Shown here: in pieces, positions 12,611 to 22,639 of the stretch
Layout of the letters: each line of letters starts with the position of its first letter
Numbering within the stretch: position 1 is the stretch's first letter
Source: Chamaea fasciata
Taxonomy: Eukaryota; Chordata; Aves; Passeriformes; Sylviidae
Direction: 5' to 3'
Assembly: GCA_029207755.1 (NCBI GenBank)
Contig: JARCOQ010000005.1
Location: 65,049,414 to 65,113,413, forward strand
Length of the DNA stretch: 64,000 nucleotides
Translations under genes and position numbers: made by a program
Notes under the pieces: generated by a model
What the model was told of the DNA's origin: nothing
Database searches by the model: none
What the model saw: only the letters and a program-made list of their open reading frames with translations

Positions 12611-13520
12611 TCACTCCAAAACAAGGTCTCTTTGAGGTATGCATTGGGTCTCTCCATCCTTTTGCATCACCCACCAGGTGCAACCTGGTTCCTGAGCGAA
12701 GACAACCCCACGGATGGGACTGTCTTTGCTGGAGGCAGGATTAATCTAAACAGTTTTTCTCAGCATACTTCTCACGTGTACTACTGGAACTTTATTTTTG
12801 TTTGTTTTTTGCAAGGGCTCAGATTGGGCAGGACTTGCTCGGTTGGTGGAACCTCGAGTGTTCACCAACCAGGTGGCTTTTGCTAAATTAGTATCCTAAT
12901 TCTTAAAGGTTCTCTTACTCAGTGCTTTCAAGGTAGTTTTAAGCAGGCTATTGCACTGTTCAACTTTTTCGGCCGCTGGTGCATGATAAGGAATATGGTA
13001 CACTCACTCAATGCCGTGTTCTCTAGCCCAGGTGCTTATAAGACTATTCTTGAAATGAGTCTCATTGTCCGACTCGATTCTTTCAGGGGTGCCATGTCTT
13101 CACAGGACTTGTTTTTCCAGGCCCAGGATGGTGTTCCGGGCAGTAGCATGAGGCACAGGGTAGGTTTCCAACTATCTAGTGGTGGCTTCTACTATGGTTA
13201 GCACATAACGCTTGCCCTGGCGGGTTTGGGGAAGGGTGATGTAGTCAATCTGCTAGGCTTTCTCATATTTATATTTGGACCACCGCCTACTATACTATAA
13301 GGGCTTTACCCGCTTGGCTTGCTTGATTGCAGCACATGTCTCACAGTTATGGATAACTTGAGAAATACTGTCTATGTTTAAATCCACCCCTCGGTCTCGG
13401 GCCCACTTATAGGTGGCATCTTTGCTCTGATGACCCGAGGCATCATGGGCTCATCGAGCTAGGAACAACTCTCTCTTGTGTTGCTAATCTAAATTTATCT
13501 TTGACACTTCTATCTTGGCA
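12611..13520 (-). pseudogene. pol: Integrase domain of pol, interrupted by stops
   Basis: Integrase joins viral DNA to host DNA. Landmarks on the minus strand are the CxxC pair of the N-terminal zinc domain (Cys codons at 13343-13345 and 13334-13336, preceded by a His-containing stretch) and the catalytic triad Asp 13244-13246, Asp 13067-13069 and Glu 12959-12961. Exactly 35 codons lie between the last two, so DD35E is preserved. The C-terminal part, with a WWVMQKDG-type segment, lies near 12635-12680. In-frame stops include TAG at 13253-13255, two codons before the first catalytic Asp, and TGA at 12611-12613. No change of frame is evident relative to gag. It is non-functional as it stands. 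Confidence 0.85.
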
Positions 13521-13659
13521 GCTTGATCTACTTGCTTGTTGTTTTGGTGTTCTTCATTAGCCCGACTCTTGGGAACATGGGCATCTACATGGCGGACTTT
13601 CACAGGCAGCTTCTCTACACGAGTGGCAACGTTCTTTTATTCATCAGCAGCCTAGATTG

Positions 13660-14070
13660 GTTTTCTTCTACGCTGCCAGTTGGCTTTTTTCTACTTTTCT
13701 AGCCAGCCCCACAGAGCATTGGCTACTATTCACGAATCAGTGTAGAGGTAGAGCTTTGGTCACTTCTCTCTTTCAGCAATGTCAAGGGCTAATTGAACAG
13801 CTTTGAGTTCAGCAAGCTGACTTGATCCCTCGTCTCTTTCAGTGGCTTCTGCAACCTGTCGTGTGGGGCTTCATACGGCTGCTTTCCACTTACGGTTCAT
13901 TTCCACGATGCGACAGGAACTATCAGTGAAAAGAGCGTAGTGTGTTTTTTTTGCTGGTAGTTGGTTGTACGGAGGAGCTTCTTCAGCTCGTGTCACTTGT
14001 TCTTGCTCTTCTTCGTCCGTGAAACTGAAGTTTTCTCTTTCCGGCCAGTTTGTAATTATCTTCAAAATTC
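13660..14070 (-). pseudogene. pol: RNase H domain of pol, interrupted by stops
   Basis: RNase H removes genomic RNA from the RNA-DNA hybrid. A YALFTDSSC segment carries an Asp at 13922-13924 at the start of the domain, and a second Asp-Ser pair occurs at 13733-13738. In-frame stops are TGA 13871-13873, TGA 13730-13732 and TAG 13691-13693. The codon after TD is AGT (Ser), where many relatives have Gly, another change in the G-to-A direction. The frame is the same as the rest of pol. Confidence 0.75.
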
Positions 14071-14380
14071 TAGGGCGATTTGGGTTTCTAATACGGGCAC
14101 GCTGTGTGATGAGGGCAGTCTATTTGCTCCATGTGGCATCGGTGGCATGGTGCGTGGAGGGAGCCTTTCTTTTAAACATCTACCCTAGCACTGGTAGTCG
14201 GGGTGCTAAGAGGAGTTGTGCTTTTGTGCCAATCACTTTTGAGGCGGCTTGAACTCCTTCATAGGCGGCCAAGATCTCCTTCTCTGTGGGAGTGTAGTTG
14301 GCTTCAGATCTTCTGTAACTTTGACTCTAGAAACTTAGTGGTCGGCCTCGGGTCTCTCCTGGCACCTTCTGCCAAAGGCT

Positions 14381-15535
14381 CTAGGACAAACCGTTGTTCT
14401 CGGCTGCAGAATAAAGCACATTCTTCACATCTGGTCCTGTTCTGACTGGGCCAAGGGCTACTGCATGAGCAATCTCTTGCTTGATCTGGGCAAAGGCTTG
14501 TTGCTGTTCAGGGCTCCAGTGGAAATTGTTCTTCTTGCGGGTAACCAGGTAGAGAGGGCTCACGATCTGACTGTACTCAGGAATGTGCATCTTTCAAAAA
14601 CCTATGGCTCCTAGGAAAGCTTGTGTTTCCTTTTTGCTGGTCGGTGGAGACATTGCTGTGATCTTATCAATGACTTCAGTGGGGATCTGCCGCCGTCCAT
14701 CTTGCCACTTTATTCCCAGGAACTGGATCTCTCTGGCAGGTCTCTTGACTTTGCTTTTCTTGATGGCAAACTCGGCTTTCAGCAAAATCTGGATGATCTT
14801 TTCTTTTTTCTCGAATACTTCAGCTGCAGTCTTTCTTCACACAATGATGTCATCGATGTACTGTAGATGTTCTGGAGCCTCACCCTTCTCCAGTGCAGCC
14901 TGGATTAGCCCATGGCAGATGGTGGGGCTGTGTTTCTACCCCTGGGGCAGCCGGTTCTAGGTGTACTGCACGCCCCTCCAGGTGAAAGCAAACTGAGGCC
15001 TGCATTCTGCAGCCAGAGGAATGGAGAAAAATGCGTTAGCAATGTCAATAGTGGCATACTACCTCGCTGCCTTGGACTCTAGCTCGTACTGAAGTTCTAG
15101 CATGTCCGGCACAGCAGCGCTCAGCGGTGGAGTCACTTCATTCAATGCACGATAGTCCACAGTCAGTCTCCATTCTCTATCAGACTTGCGCACAGGCCAG
15201 ATGGGGCTGTTGAAGGGTGAGTGGGTTTTGCTGACTACCCCTTGGCTCTTCAGCTCACGGATCATCTTGTGGATGGGGATCACGGCGTCCCGATTTGTCC
15301 GATACTGCCGACGGTGCACTGTCGAGGTGGCAACAGGTACTTGTTGTTTTTCTACCTTCAGGAGTCTCACTGCAGATGGGTTCTCTGATAGTCCCGGCAA
15401 GGTGTTCAACTGCTTAATGTTCTCTGTTTCCACAGCAGCTATTCCAAAAGCCCATCTGAGTCCTTTAGGGTCTTTATAATATCCATTTCTGAGGAAGTCT
15501 ATGCCCAGAATACATGGAGCCTCTGGGCCGGTCAC
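14381..15535 (-). pseudogene. pol: Reverse transcriptase domain of pol, interrupted by stops
   Basis: RT copies the viral RNA into DNA. An open stretch at 15059-15535 holds the protease tail (ILGIDFL) and the RT fingers, including SPFNSPIWPVRK and WRLTVDYRALN. The palm follows: Asp of motif A (ATIDIANAFFS) at 15044-15046 and the YIDD active site at 14849-14860. The thumb/connection region (QFLGIKWQDGRRQIP) lies at 14594-14785, and a further segment at 14381-14590. Stops are TAG 15059-15061, TAG 14957-14959, TAG 14936-14938, TGA 14837-14839, TGA 14594-14596 and TAG 14381-14383. All segments share one frame. The absence of TAA among these stops fits G-to-A change at Trp codons. Confidence 0.9.
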
Positions 15536-15793
15536 AATCGGAAGTTTCTGCTACTCCTTCCTGGTCAGGCTCACCTCGGCTTCAATCAGAGTCAGTTCCT
15601 GTGATCCCCCCGTCACCCCAGCAATGGAAATCGGTTCTGCCCCCACATGTCCTGATGGCATTAGAGTACACTGCGACCCAGTATCTACTAAAGCTTCATA
15701 TTTTTGTGGCTCTGATGTGCCAGGCCATCGAATCTACACAGTCCAAAAAACCTGATTTTCCCGTGCCTCTTCCTGGCTAGAGGCAGGGCCCCT
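15536..15793 (-). pseudogene. pro: Retroviral aspartic protease, interrupted by stops
   Basis: The protease matures the Gag and Pol polyproteins. In the frame of gag, after the gag stop TAG at 15794-15796, the sequence reads through a short linker into LVDTGSQCTL, the retropepsin active site (Asp 15683-15685, Thr 15680-15682, Gly 15677-15679). It continues to the flap region and the ILG motif near 15510-15520. Two in-frame TAG stops lie at 15734-15736 and 15551-15553. There is no frameshift between gag and pro. Confidence 0.85.
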
Positions 15794-17575
15794 CTAGCAC
15801 TGGTTATTATTCCCTTCTTGGACATACATGGTAGAGGTTCCTTCGAGGGAATCTGACACAGCATTCCCACCTCTGTAATACTTGGCAGCTTGTTCATGGG
15901 AAGCTGAGGCTACTTTCATTCTAGTGGAACTTCCTCTGTTAGCGTTTCTCTCTTTGAGCTCACGTACCCGTGCTGCCAGGACAGAAGTAGGTTTCCCATG
16001 CCACGCTCCTATGTCCTCCCCATGGTCCCGCAGATAAAACCACAGGTCAGCTCGAGGGGTGTACCCTCTCTCTCTCGCTGGGGAATGTTGGCCTCTGATT
16101 CTGGGGCCTGTGACTCGCACCGGTGCTACATGGGAACTGTTCCTTTTCATCTCCTCTCTTATTTTCCTCATCTCCTCTTTGAGTTCTTTCACTACCGCAG
16201 AGACATGAGCCTGCATTGGGCCACTGATCATACTTTCATAATTTCTGAGCTTGTTTGCAACAGAACCCACTGTCTCTCGGTTATCTTCGGCATTAATTGT
16301 TGCGATGAATGTGGCGTATTGGGATGGTCTATGAGTTGCTAGATTCCACAACATGTGCCCTGTGCATTTAACTTTGTCGGGGTTATTATCATGCTGTCCG
16401 GTCCTTCCAAAAAGTACTTCTAATACTGCCACTTCTCTCAACTGTTGGATTCCTTCCTCAAGGGTCTTCCATCGCATTCTATTGTTGTGCTCTTGCATTC
16501 TGTCTCTGTGGACAAATCTTTCTCTCACACTCATTAGAAGTCGTTCCCAAAGGGGAAGGGGCCTTTGCTCTCTTACAAATATCTGATTTATACCTGAGTC
16601 TTGGGTCAAGGGTCCCAAATTCCTTGCTTCAGCACTATCCAGTTGCACACCTGTACCCATAAGGTCCCAGACTCGAAGTAGCCAGGCTGTATAAGCCTCA
16701 CGTCCTCGTCGTGCAATATCTTTTTGCAGATTACGTAGACTTTCATATGTCAGGGACTCAGTGATGATCTCAACCTGTGGCTCTTCTGTGGACTGTGAGG
16801 ACCCTCCTTTTTTATCTTTAATACCAGGATTTGACGATTTCACTTTACACTTCCTTGTTTCCACAGGGGCGACTGCTGCTGGCTGTGGCTGCTTTTGTGG
16901 TTCAGCTGGAACCTGGACAGTTGTAATGTCTGTGGGTTCCACTGCTGCACCATCAGTCTCTGCCTTCTCGGGGCAGGGGGAGGGTTTTTCATGAGCTGGG
17001 GAAATGTACTCTTTCAGCATTTGGCCTATCTCTTTTACCAGAACCTCAACCCAATCCGGGTGGGTCTTTTCTGAGGCAGGCTGTGGGGCAGAGTCAGACT
17101 CTGGGGTATCATCCCTATTCTGTGGGGTAGGTATCAGGGTGGTTATCCAGGTCAATCTTCCCTTATCTCTGAATGCTAAATAGAATATGCCTATTAGCAG
17201 CACCAACCATTGTATGATATCATTAGCATTCAGAGAGGATTTAAACCCTTCAAAAACTGGTGGGGCAGACCCAAAGAGATGGGTAAAGGGTTGGGAAAAA
17301 GAAACTTCCCCCGGTGTCATTTCCTCACAGTAGGTACCATTGTTAAAGTAACTCCAAAAACACACAGTTAGTGTACGATAGCCCTGAATCCATGTGCCTG
17401 CCTTCCAGAGGAAATTAAAAATCCATGAGTTCTTCACCTTATTAAGCCATAAAATAAACTGGATGACAGTCACAGTAGCCTTAGTTATAGGGCCCATGTT
17501 TAGATAAGGGCCTCCTAATGGAAGGAATACAGCCACAACCACATGCCACCCAAACCAGGCTAAGTTAGACCACAT
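15794..17575 (-). CDS. gag: Gag-like polyprotein, intact 593-codon ORF
   Basis: The structural polyprotein of the provirus is open from ATG at 17575 to TAG at 15794-15796. The ATG lies 82 bp downstream of the primer site. The N-terminus is unusual for Gag: hydrophobic segments at residues 5-21, about 33-44 and 120-135, with no Gly at position 2 for myristoylation. A proline/acid-rich linker follows (about 149-250), then a capsid-like helical region (about 270-455), a charged coiled-coil-like stretch (about 455-488, VVKELKEEMRKIREEMK) and a basic Arg-rich tail (about 495-577). I see no CCHC zinc knuckle. All 18 Trp codons are intact, in contrast to the pol region. The TAG may be a natural readthrough stop or a mutation. 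The Gag identity rests on position and on continuity with pro-pol. Confidence 0.8.
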   Translation of the reverse strand: MWSNLAWFGWHVVVAVFLPLGGPYLNMGPITKATVTVIQFILWLNKVKNSWIFNFLWKAGTWIQGYRTLTVCFWSYFNNGTYCEEMTPGEVSFSQPFTHLFGSAPPVFEGFKSSLNANDIIQWLVLLIGIFYLAFRDKGRLTWITTLIPTPQNRDDTPESDSAPQPASEKTHPDWVEVLVKEIGQMLKEYISPAHEKPSPCPEKAETDGAAVEPTDITTVQVPAEPQKQPQPAAVAPVETRKCKVKSSNPGIKDKKGGSSQSTEEPQVEIITESLTYESLRNLQKDIARRGREAYTAWLLRVWDLMGTGVQLDSAEARNLGPLTQDSGINQIFVREQRPLPLWERLLMSVRERFVHRDRMQEHNNRMRWKTLEEGIQQLREVAVLEVLFGRTGQHDNNPDKVKCTGHMLWNLATHRPSQYATFIATINAEDNRETVGSVANKLRNYESMISGPMQAHVSAVVKELKEEMRKIREEMKRNSSHVAPVRVTGPRIRGQHSPARERGYTPRADLWFYLRDHGEDIGAWHGKPTSVLAARVRELKERNANRGSSTRMKVASASHEQAAKYYRGGNAVSDSLEGTSTMYVQEGNNNQC

Positions 17576-17657
17576 GATGCAGCCTAATGAGGTTTTTAGT
17601 ACTAGGTTAGTTAAGAACTGCTATTTCTCTTCCCTTTTCTTTTCTCAGTGCCCTCAA

Positions 17658-17675
17658 GCCCCACGTTGGGCGCCA
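17658..17675 (-). other. Primer binding site, tRNA-Lys1,2 type
   Basis: On the minus strand the 18-mer TGGCGCCCAACGTGGGGC lies 5 bases inside the 5' LTR. It equals the known primer site complementary to the 3' end of tRNA-Lys1,2, used by several betaretroviruses and lentiviruses. It starts minus-strand cDNA synthesis. Confidence 0.92.
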
Positions 17676-17680
17676 AAATC

Positions 17681-18469
17681 TGTCTTGGTTTAGGAAGACA
17701 GGTATCTGCTAGGTAAAATTACAATCAGAGGCTCTTTGGCAAAGATTTGGGGAATAGGAATAGCAGTTCTTTACTAGTATGTAATACAAAGCAAACAAAC
17801 ACAAAAAAAAACTCCCCCCCCCACCAAACAACTACAGCATTAATGACAAAACAACAACAGTACCAAGAACCTTGAGGGCTTTGTTTCACAAAACCCAGGG
17901 CAGTTTGGTTTCGGTGTCCCTGCAGGATCCTCAGAGCACCAAGCTGGAACAGTGGAAAAGTCCCGGGCTGGTAGCTGGGATGGCAGGGCGTCCCGGCAGG
18001 CAGGGGCAGGATGTCCCGGCAGCGCAGGGGGTGCAGGGTCACGCTGCAGCAAGAGGAGCAGCGCCGAAGAAGCTCGAAGGCGAGGCAGAAAAGCGGCCCA
18101 GCCTCCGCAAGTGGCAGAGAAAAAACTCAGGATTCAGGTCGAACCGGTGATAGTAGATTTCCCAGGACTGGATCCCTTTGGCCACAGTGAAACTCCTCCA
18201 GCCAGCAACAGCCGTTCTCCGCTCGGCGTGCTTTGCGGCGGCTGAGCTCCTCGAGGAGCGGCAGACACGCGTCTCCCCGAACGCCGGAAACCGAAAAGCA
18301 CGCAGCTGCCTCAAGCTTTGTCTTTTACCTGCGTTATCTCCCCCTTCCACCTTTTGTCCACCTCTTTGTTTCGGTTAAGTACTCTCAAGTATCCAACACT
18401 TGGTCTCAACTTGTGGGGAAAAAAAATTCTTTAGAGAAAAAAAAAAAGGAACAAACCTAACCCCCAACA
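17681..18469 (-). repeat. 5' LTR of the provirus (unedited copy)
   Basis: It is 789 bp with TGTCTTGG and CCCCAACA ends on the plus strand, and drives transcription leftward. The centre (about 17950-18290) is GC- and CpG-rich and contains the 14-bp palindrome GCTCCTCGAGGAGC, also in the other LTR (12277-12290). C-runs that are broken by T in the 3' LTR are intact here, for example 17814-17822. Most CpGs are undecayed, which suggests a young insertion. No canonical AATAAA is seen on the minus strand. AGTAAA in the U5-proximal part is a candidate variant. Confidence 0.95.
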
Positions 18470-18474
18470 CCTTC
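18470..18474. repeat. Target-site duplication, right copy
   Basis: CCTTC directly follows the 5' LTR and matches 11707-11711 exactly. Confidence 0.9.
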
Positions 18475-21400
18475 CATGGGCATCTCCAAACCCAGAATAT
18501 TCCTTGTCACTTTATGCATCACTGCAACAGCAAAGCTGCATCTTCTGTGGCACAGTTTGGTGATGTTCATGGAGTGCTCTGGCTACAGAAGTACCAAGCA
18601 CAAATTTACATGTGACTTAGAGCTTATATTCACATCAAGGCCTCTTTAGAATGGTGAGAAACAGTCCTGTATGGGGAGGCAGCTCAATTTGTCATGCAGG
18701 AGATAAGTGATCCTGGGGACCACTGCAGCTTCTTCTAACAGCTGCAATGTAATTCTGGGCTGCACAAGCTTATGCCATGTGAGTCTCTGCACCTGTGGTT
18801 TAGACAGACCTGAACTGCTGTTTCCTCTTGATTGCTGATTTACTTTCATTATAGGCAAACGCTGTGTTGTTTTTTATGCACTGCTAACTGAAGCTTGCTT
18901 TCAGAAAGCTAGATTTTTTTCAGAGATTGTCTCTGTAAGCAGTTTCTCCAGTTGCCTCATATGCCATATCCCATTAAAGATTACAAAGCAGCCAGCAAAG
19001 ATGACTAGGGATTTAAAATAATAATAAAAAAGTTTATCTCTTGATTTGAAAATGTGCAAGTGAAGAAAATCTTTCCTTCCATAATTATATTGCTGAAAGA
19101 AATATAGCTCAGAGATAATAGAAAGGCCAATGTAGTAATTGCTTGTAGTACTGAATAGTTGATACAGTGGGGAATTTGAATTGCTTAATGAACTGATTTA
19201 AAGGTAGAGATTTTATGTCCTTTAACAGTAATGACAAATGTCCTACCAGACATCTCATTTGAGACAGGGTTTTAATTCTCTCTTTTCTCTAACTTCCACC
19301 TCTTACCAAAGATTAGGCAATGATATCCCTCCAGCAATGGAAAGATATGAAATAACTGTACAAATCTACACATTTTGAAAAAGCTTTAAGGATCTTAAAT
19401 TTGAGCAGATGTTTTCACTCTGGACCTCCACAGTCCAGCTTCAGCAGGAAACACATTCAAAGGTCTTCCAGTTAGGTAACAATACATATATGCCAGCTGA
19501 TGCCTTCTGGCTTTCTTAGATGGGGTGAACTTGGTGTGAAGTGGATGAGTATAACCTCTTTAAAGTAGAGTTCTGTCTGAGAAATGTCATAGGTGCTGAT
19601 CCTTTTCTTCTCTTGTAGCTCTTCACTGGACTCTAGTTCTCATGCTAGTACGTTGTATGTATCTACAGGCCTACCCACCCAAAACTTTCCTACAGAACAT
19701 CTGAAATCAGGAAAGGCAGCTTTGATCAGCTTTGATTATTCACCTTCATTTAACTTGTCTCCCTCCTTTCTCCTCCTCAATCTTCAACCTTCTCCCTCCC
19801 CCCACTCATTTCCTTTGATATTAGAGAACAGTAAAGACAGTTAAGCAGGCAAATGTGCTATCAGACAAGCTTCTGCAATTCTGTGAAGCTCTATAAACCT
19901 CCTGAGGAAAAAAAAAAGGCAGATTGAGTGTGAAGGGCTGGCTACAGCTTCTGTGGAGGACTGTCCTGAACTTTGTCCTCAAAGGGAGGTGGCAGCTGTC
20001 ATCTTCTGCAAGAAGGAGCGCAGGCCTACTGGGAAAATATCAAGGTTATTAAAGATCAAGTGCTTGGAAGTTGGGTTGCTAAATTCTTTTGTGGATTTTC
20101 AAGACGCTCTTTGGCTTTCAAGAGTGCTGGCAGTGCTTGAACTCAGCATTTCTGTCAAAGCCGCAGCAGGTGGGCCCCACAGCATAGTTTGCCCTGCTTT
20201 GCAAGCCCAGACCCCTGCCCAAGCTGCACATTTCGGTGAGAACATGTATGTAGTCCTTTTTATATGCCCAGGCAGGAAGGAGCCAGGGTGTGCCATGATC
20301 TCAATATCCAACGGACGAGATTGTGCAGGACACTTCAGGTTGCACCATCCTCACCTCTGGGATACAGCCTGAGACCAGCACTGCAGAGCTGATCATGGCA
20401 TTCACACTGCACCAGGGTGAGCCAATGACTGCCAGGCACTCTTGAAAAGTCATGGTGCATTTATTACTGCTTTTGCATCTAGTTTTAGGCTTCCATGGCA
20501 GGATTGCAGAGGGAAGGGGCACCTGGCGGAGTTAACTATCACTCACTTTGTTTTTCTGCAAATCTTTTCAAAAATAACAAAAGGTGTGTTTTAATCAGCG
20601 CACAAAACTTCGAGTATTAGGGCTCAGTGCATTAATTTTGTATGATTCGAAATGTGGACAGGAGAGAGGGAATGGCAGAGTATTCTGCTCTTCTTTCTGC
20701 TGCCTTCTAGCTCCAATTTTTTAGTAAATTAAGAAGCTCTGGCCCAGCCACCTGAAACAATTAGGTCACTTTTCTTGCACAGCAGCTCAGGGTATGCAAT
20801 TCTAATCAGAGACTCAATGAAGCAGATCTACATTAGCTGTTAAATGACAGCTGAATGACAATAGTACTAGGAGTTAAGTGAAATTTAAAATTTCCCCAAA
20901 TGGAAAAATGGCACCATTAAAATCCTCATCTGAGAGGATTATTCTTTTTTCCCCTAGAATTATGGAAGACAGTTGGAAAGAATTTAAACAGAACTTTGTT
21001 GCTGCAAGGAATGGATGCCAGAAATGGAAGGCAACCAGAATAGATCTTTATTTTCTGACAATAGCTGGGATTGAAGAACTAGATGTATTAAATAGTTTCA
21101 ACTCAAACAGTAAAATTCAGTTATGAAACCATGTACAAGAAATCTGAAAGGTATTACATTTGCACAAAAATGGAAAGTCTGGGAAATCTGAGGGAGATCT
21201 GAGAGTGGGTTGCAAATGGTTGAGGACACAATCCATACTTTTGCCTACCTCTTGATGTCCTTCTTGAAAAATCAGGCAGTGATAAAGTTTCAAGGCCAAG
21301 AAAAAGACAGCAGAGAACCAAAACTAATGGTTAAAAAGAGAAATTTGGTAGCCCATACAGCAGCTTATGGACCGTGCCCTTGTGATGTTGATTTTATTTG

Positions 21401-22639
21401 GGTTGAGAGAGAGGCCTAGACAGGTTCAAATGTACCTCTAGAGAGAAAAAACTGCTCTGCTACACTTTCTGTTTGCAACAGGTAGTTATAAAATTAGTGT
21501 CTCATTGCTAAGAAAAGGTTGGGCATTGTCTCAAGAAAGTTCAAAGTGCTGTAAGAAAAGATACTGGAGAAAATAGAAAAGGCAGAGTCCACACAAAAGG
21601 ACCTCTACATGTAAAGCTATTTATGTTATGAAAAACAAACAAAAAAGCCAAGACAATTCCTTGCCTTTAGAAGAATAGCGGTGGTTCATAGAGATTCTGT
21701 TGTTTGGCAGGAATTTCATTTCGGCAAAGTGTATTCAGCATAAACCAAAACCACAAGAAGTGTTACTATCTCTTTGGGACTTGGGGGACAGTGCTGCAGT
21801 GGAAGATTAGTGGGCTATCCAAATGAAGTGTTCGGTTTCAGTTAAAGGCAGGAGCACAAGCCAGCAAAGTGGGACACTGGAAAGCAATTACAGGCTACAA
21901 AAGCAAGGCAAAAAAATAGTGTTTATAGAAGCGAGCATACACCTTTTTTAAGACAATGTGTGGTATGCAACCAGGCAGGAGGTGTATTTTGTGGTATCAG
22001 GGAAAAAAATCTCATTACTTGAAAATATTCAAGCAATATTCTATTGGAACAGGAAGCAAATAATAGGGAGAATATGCAGTTGTTTCAAAAGGATGCAGGA
22101 GCTCCCACTGAAAAAGCATCTTTTGCCTCTCATTAGAAAAGGTCTCTTAAGCTAGAGGCATCAGGAGGAGCTGGGTAAGACCTGCTGCTCTGTGAGCAGA
22201 AGGGGTTTAGAGCCTTACCCACTACTCACAGCAGGCTTAGGGACAGCTGCTCTCAGCCTCTCTCTCCACGTGAAGCCTCAGATGCTTGTACATTCAAGTA
22301 TATTCACATGCTCTCCGCTTGTGAGAAGCACAGGTTTGTTTGTCTATCACAAGCCAGGAGTGTGAAAGTGTTGTAAATAACACTGCCATCTTCCCCACGC
22401 AGGGCCCTCCCTTCTCTGGGCAAAGACCTCCCAGTGCTGCCTCCTTCCTTCGAGCTGCTATGTTGCCATCACCTCCTGCTGGAGTGCTGTTCCCACGTGG
22501 GCCCCAAAGGCAGGCCCCATGCTCAAACAGCCCTTGCAGTTATTGCAGGCGCTATGAGGCTTCAGCAAAGTCTTCTGGCAGCTTCTAAAGTGTCCAGAGT
22601 TGCCTGCTTGGGCTGAAAAAACGAAAATGCAAACCCTCC
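18475..22639. other. Non-coding stretch
   Basis: Nothing is recognised. The longest ORF (19953-20372, plus, 139 codons) has no motif I know and no supporting splice or promoter context, so it is left out as a gene. Confidence 0.5.

Larger units (their letters stand above)
11712..18469 (-). mobile_element. Complete endogenous retrovirus (ERV-L-like), LTR-gag-pro-pol-LTR, hypermutated, env-less
   Basis: The provirus spans 6758 bp with two 789-bp LTRs, a 5-bp target duplication, a tRNA-Lys1,2 primer site and a single-frame gag-pro-pol region. Every domain landmark I placed from 17575 to about 12611 falls in the same frame, so no net frameshift is evident across about 5 kb. No room remains for env between integrase and the 3' LTR. 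Breaks in pol are stop codons. The 3' LTR shows massive one-way G-to-A change on the coding strand relative to the 5' LTR. Class III (ERV-L-like) is inferred from the protease-RT sequence and the 5-bp duplication, although a Lys primer is more typical of class II. Transcription from the clean 5' LTR may be possible, but the copy cannot make full pol. Confidence 0.95.

Noticed and set aside
14583..14960. Plus-strand ORFs across the pol region (for example 125 codons)
   Set aside because: Antisense shadows of pol. Loss of minus-strand Trp codons does not affect them, and they show no motifs.
19953..20372. 139-codon plus-strand ORF, longest outside the retroelements
   Set aside because: No recognisable domain, no splice or promoter context and ordinary composition. 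A chance ORF of this length is expected in 64 kb.
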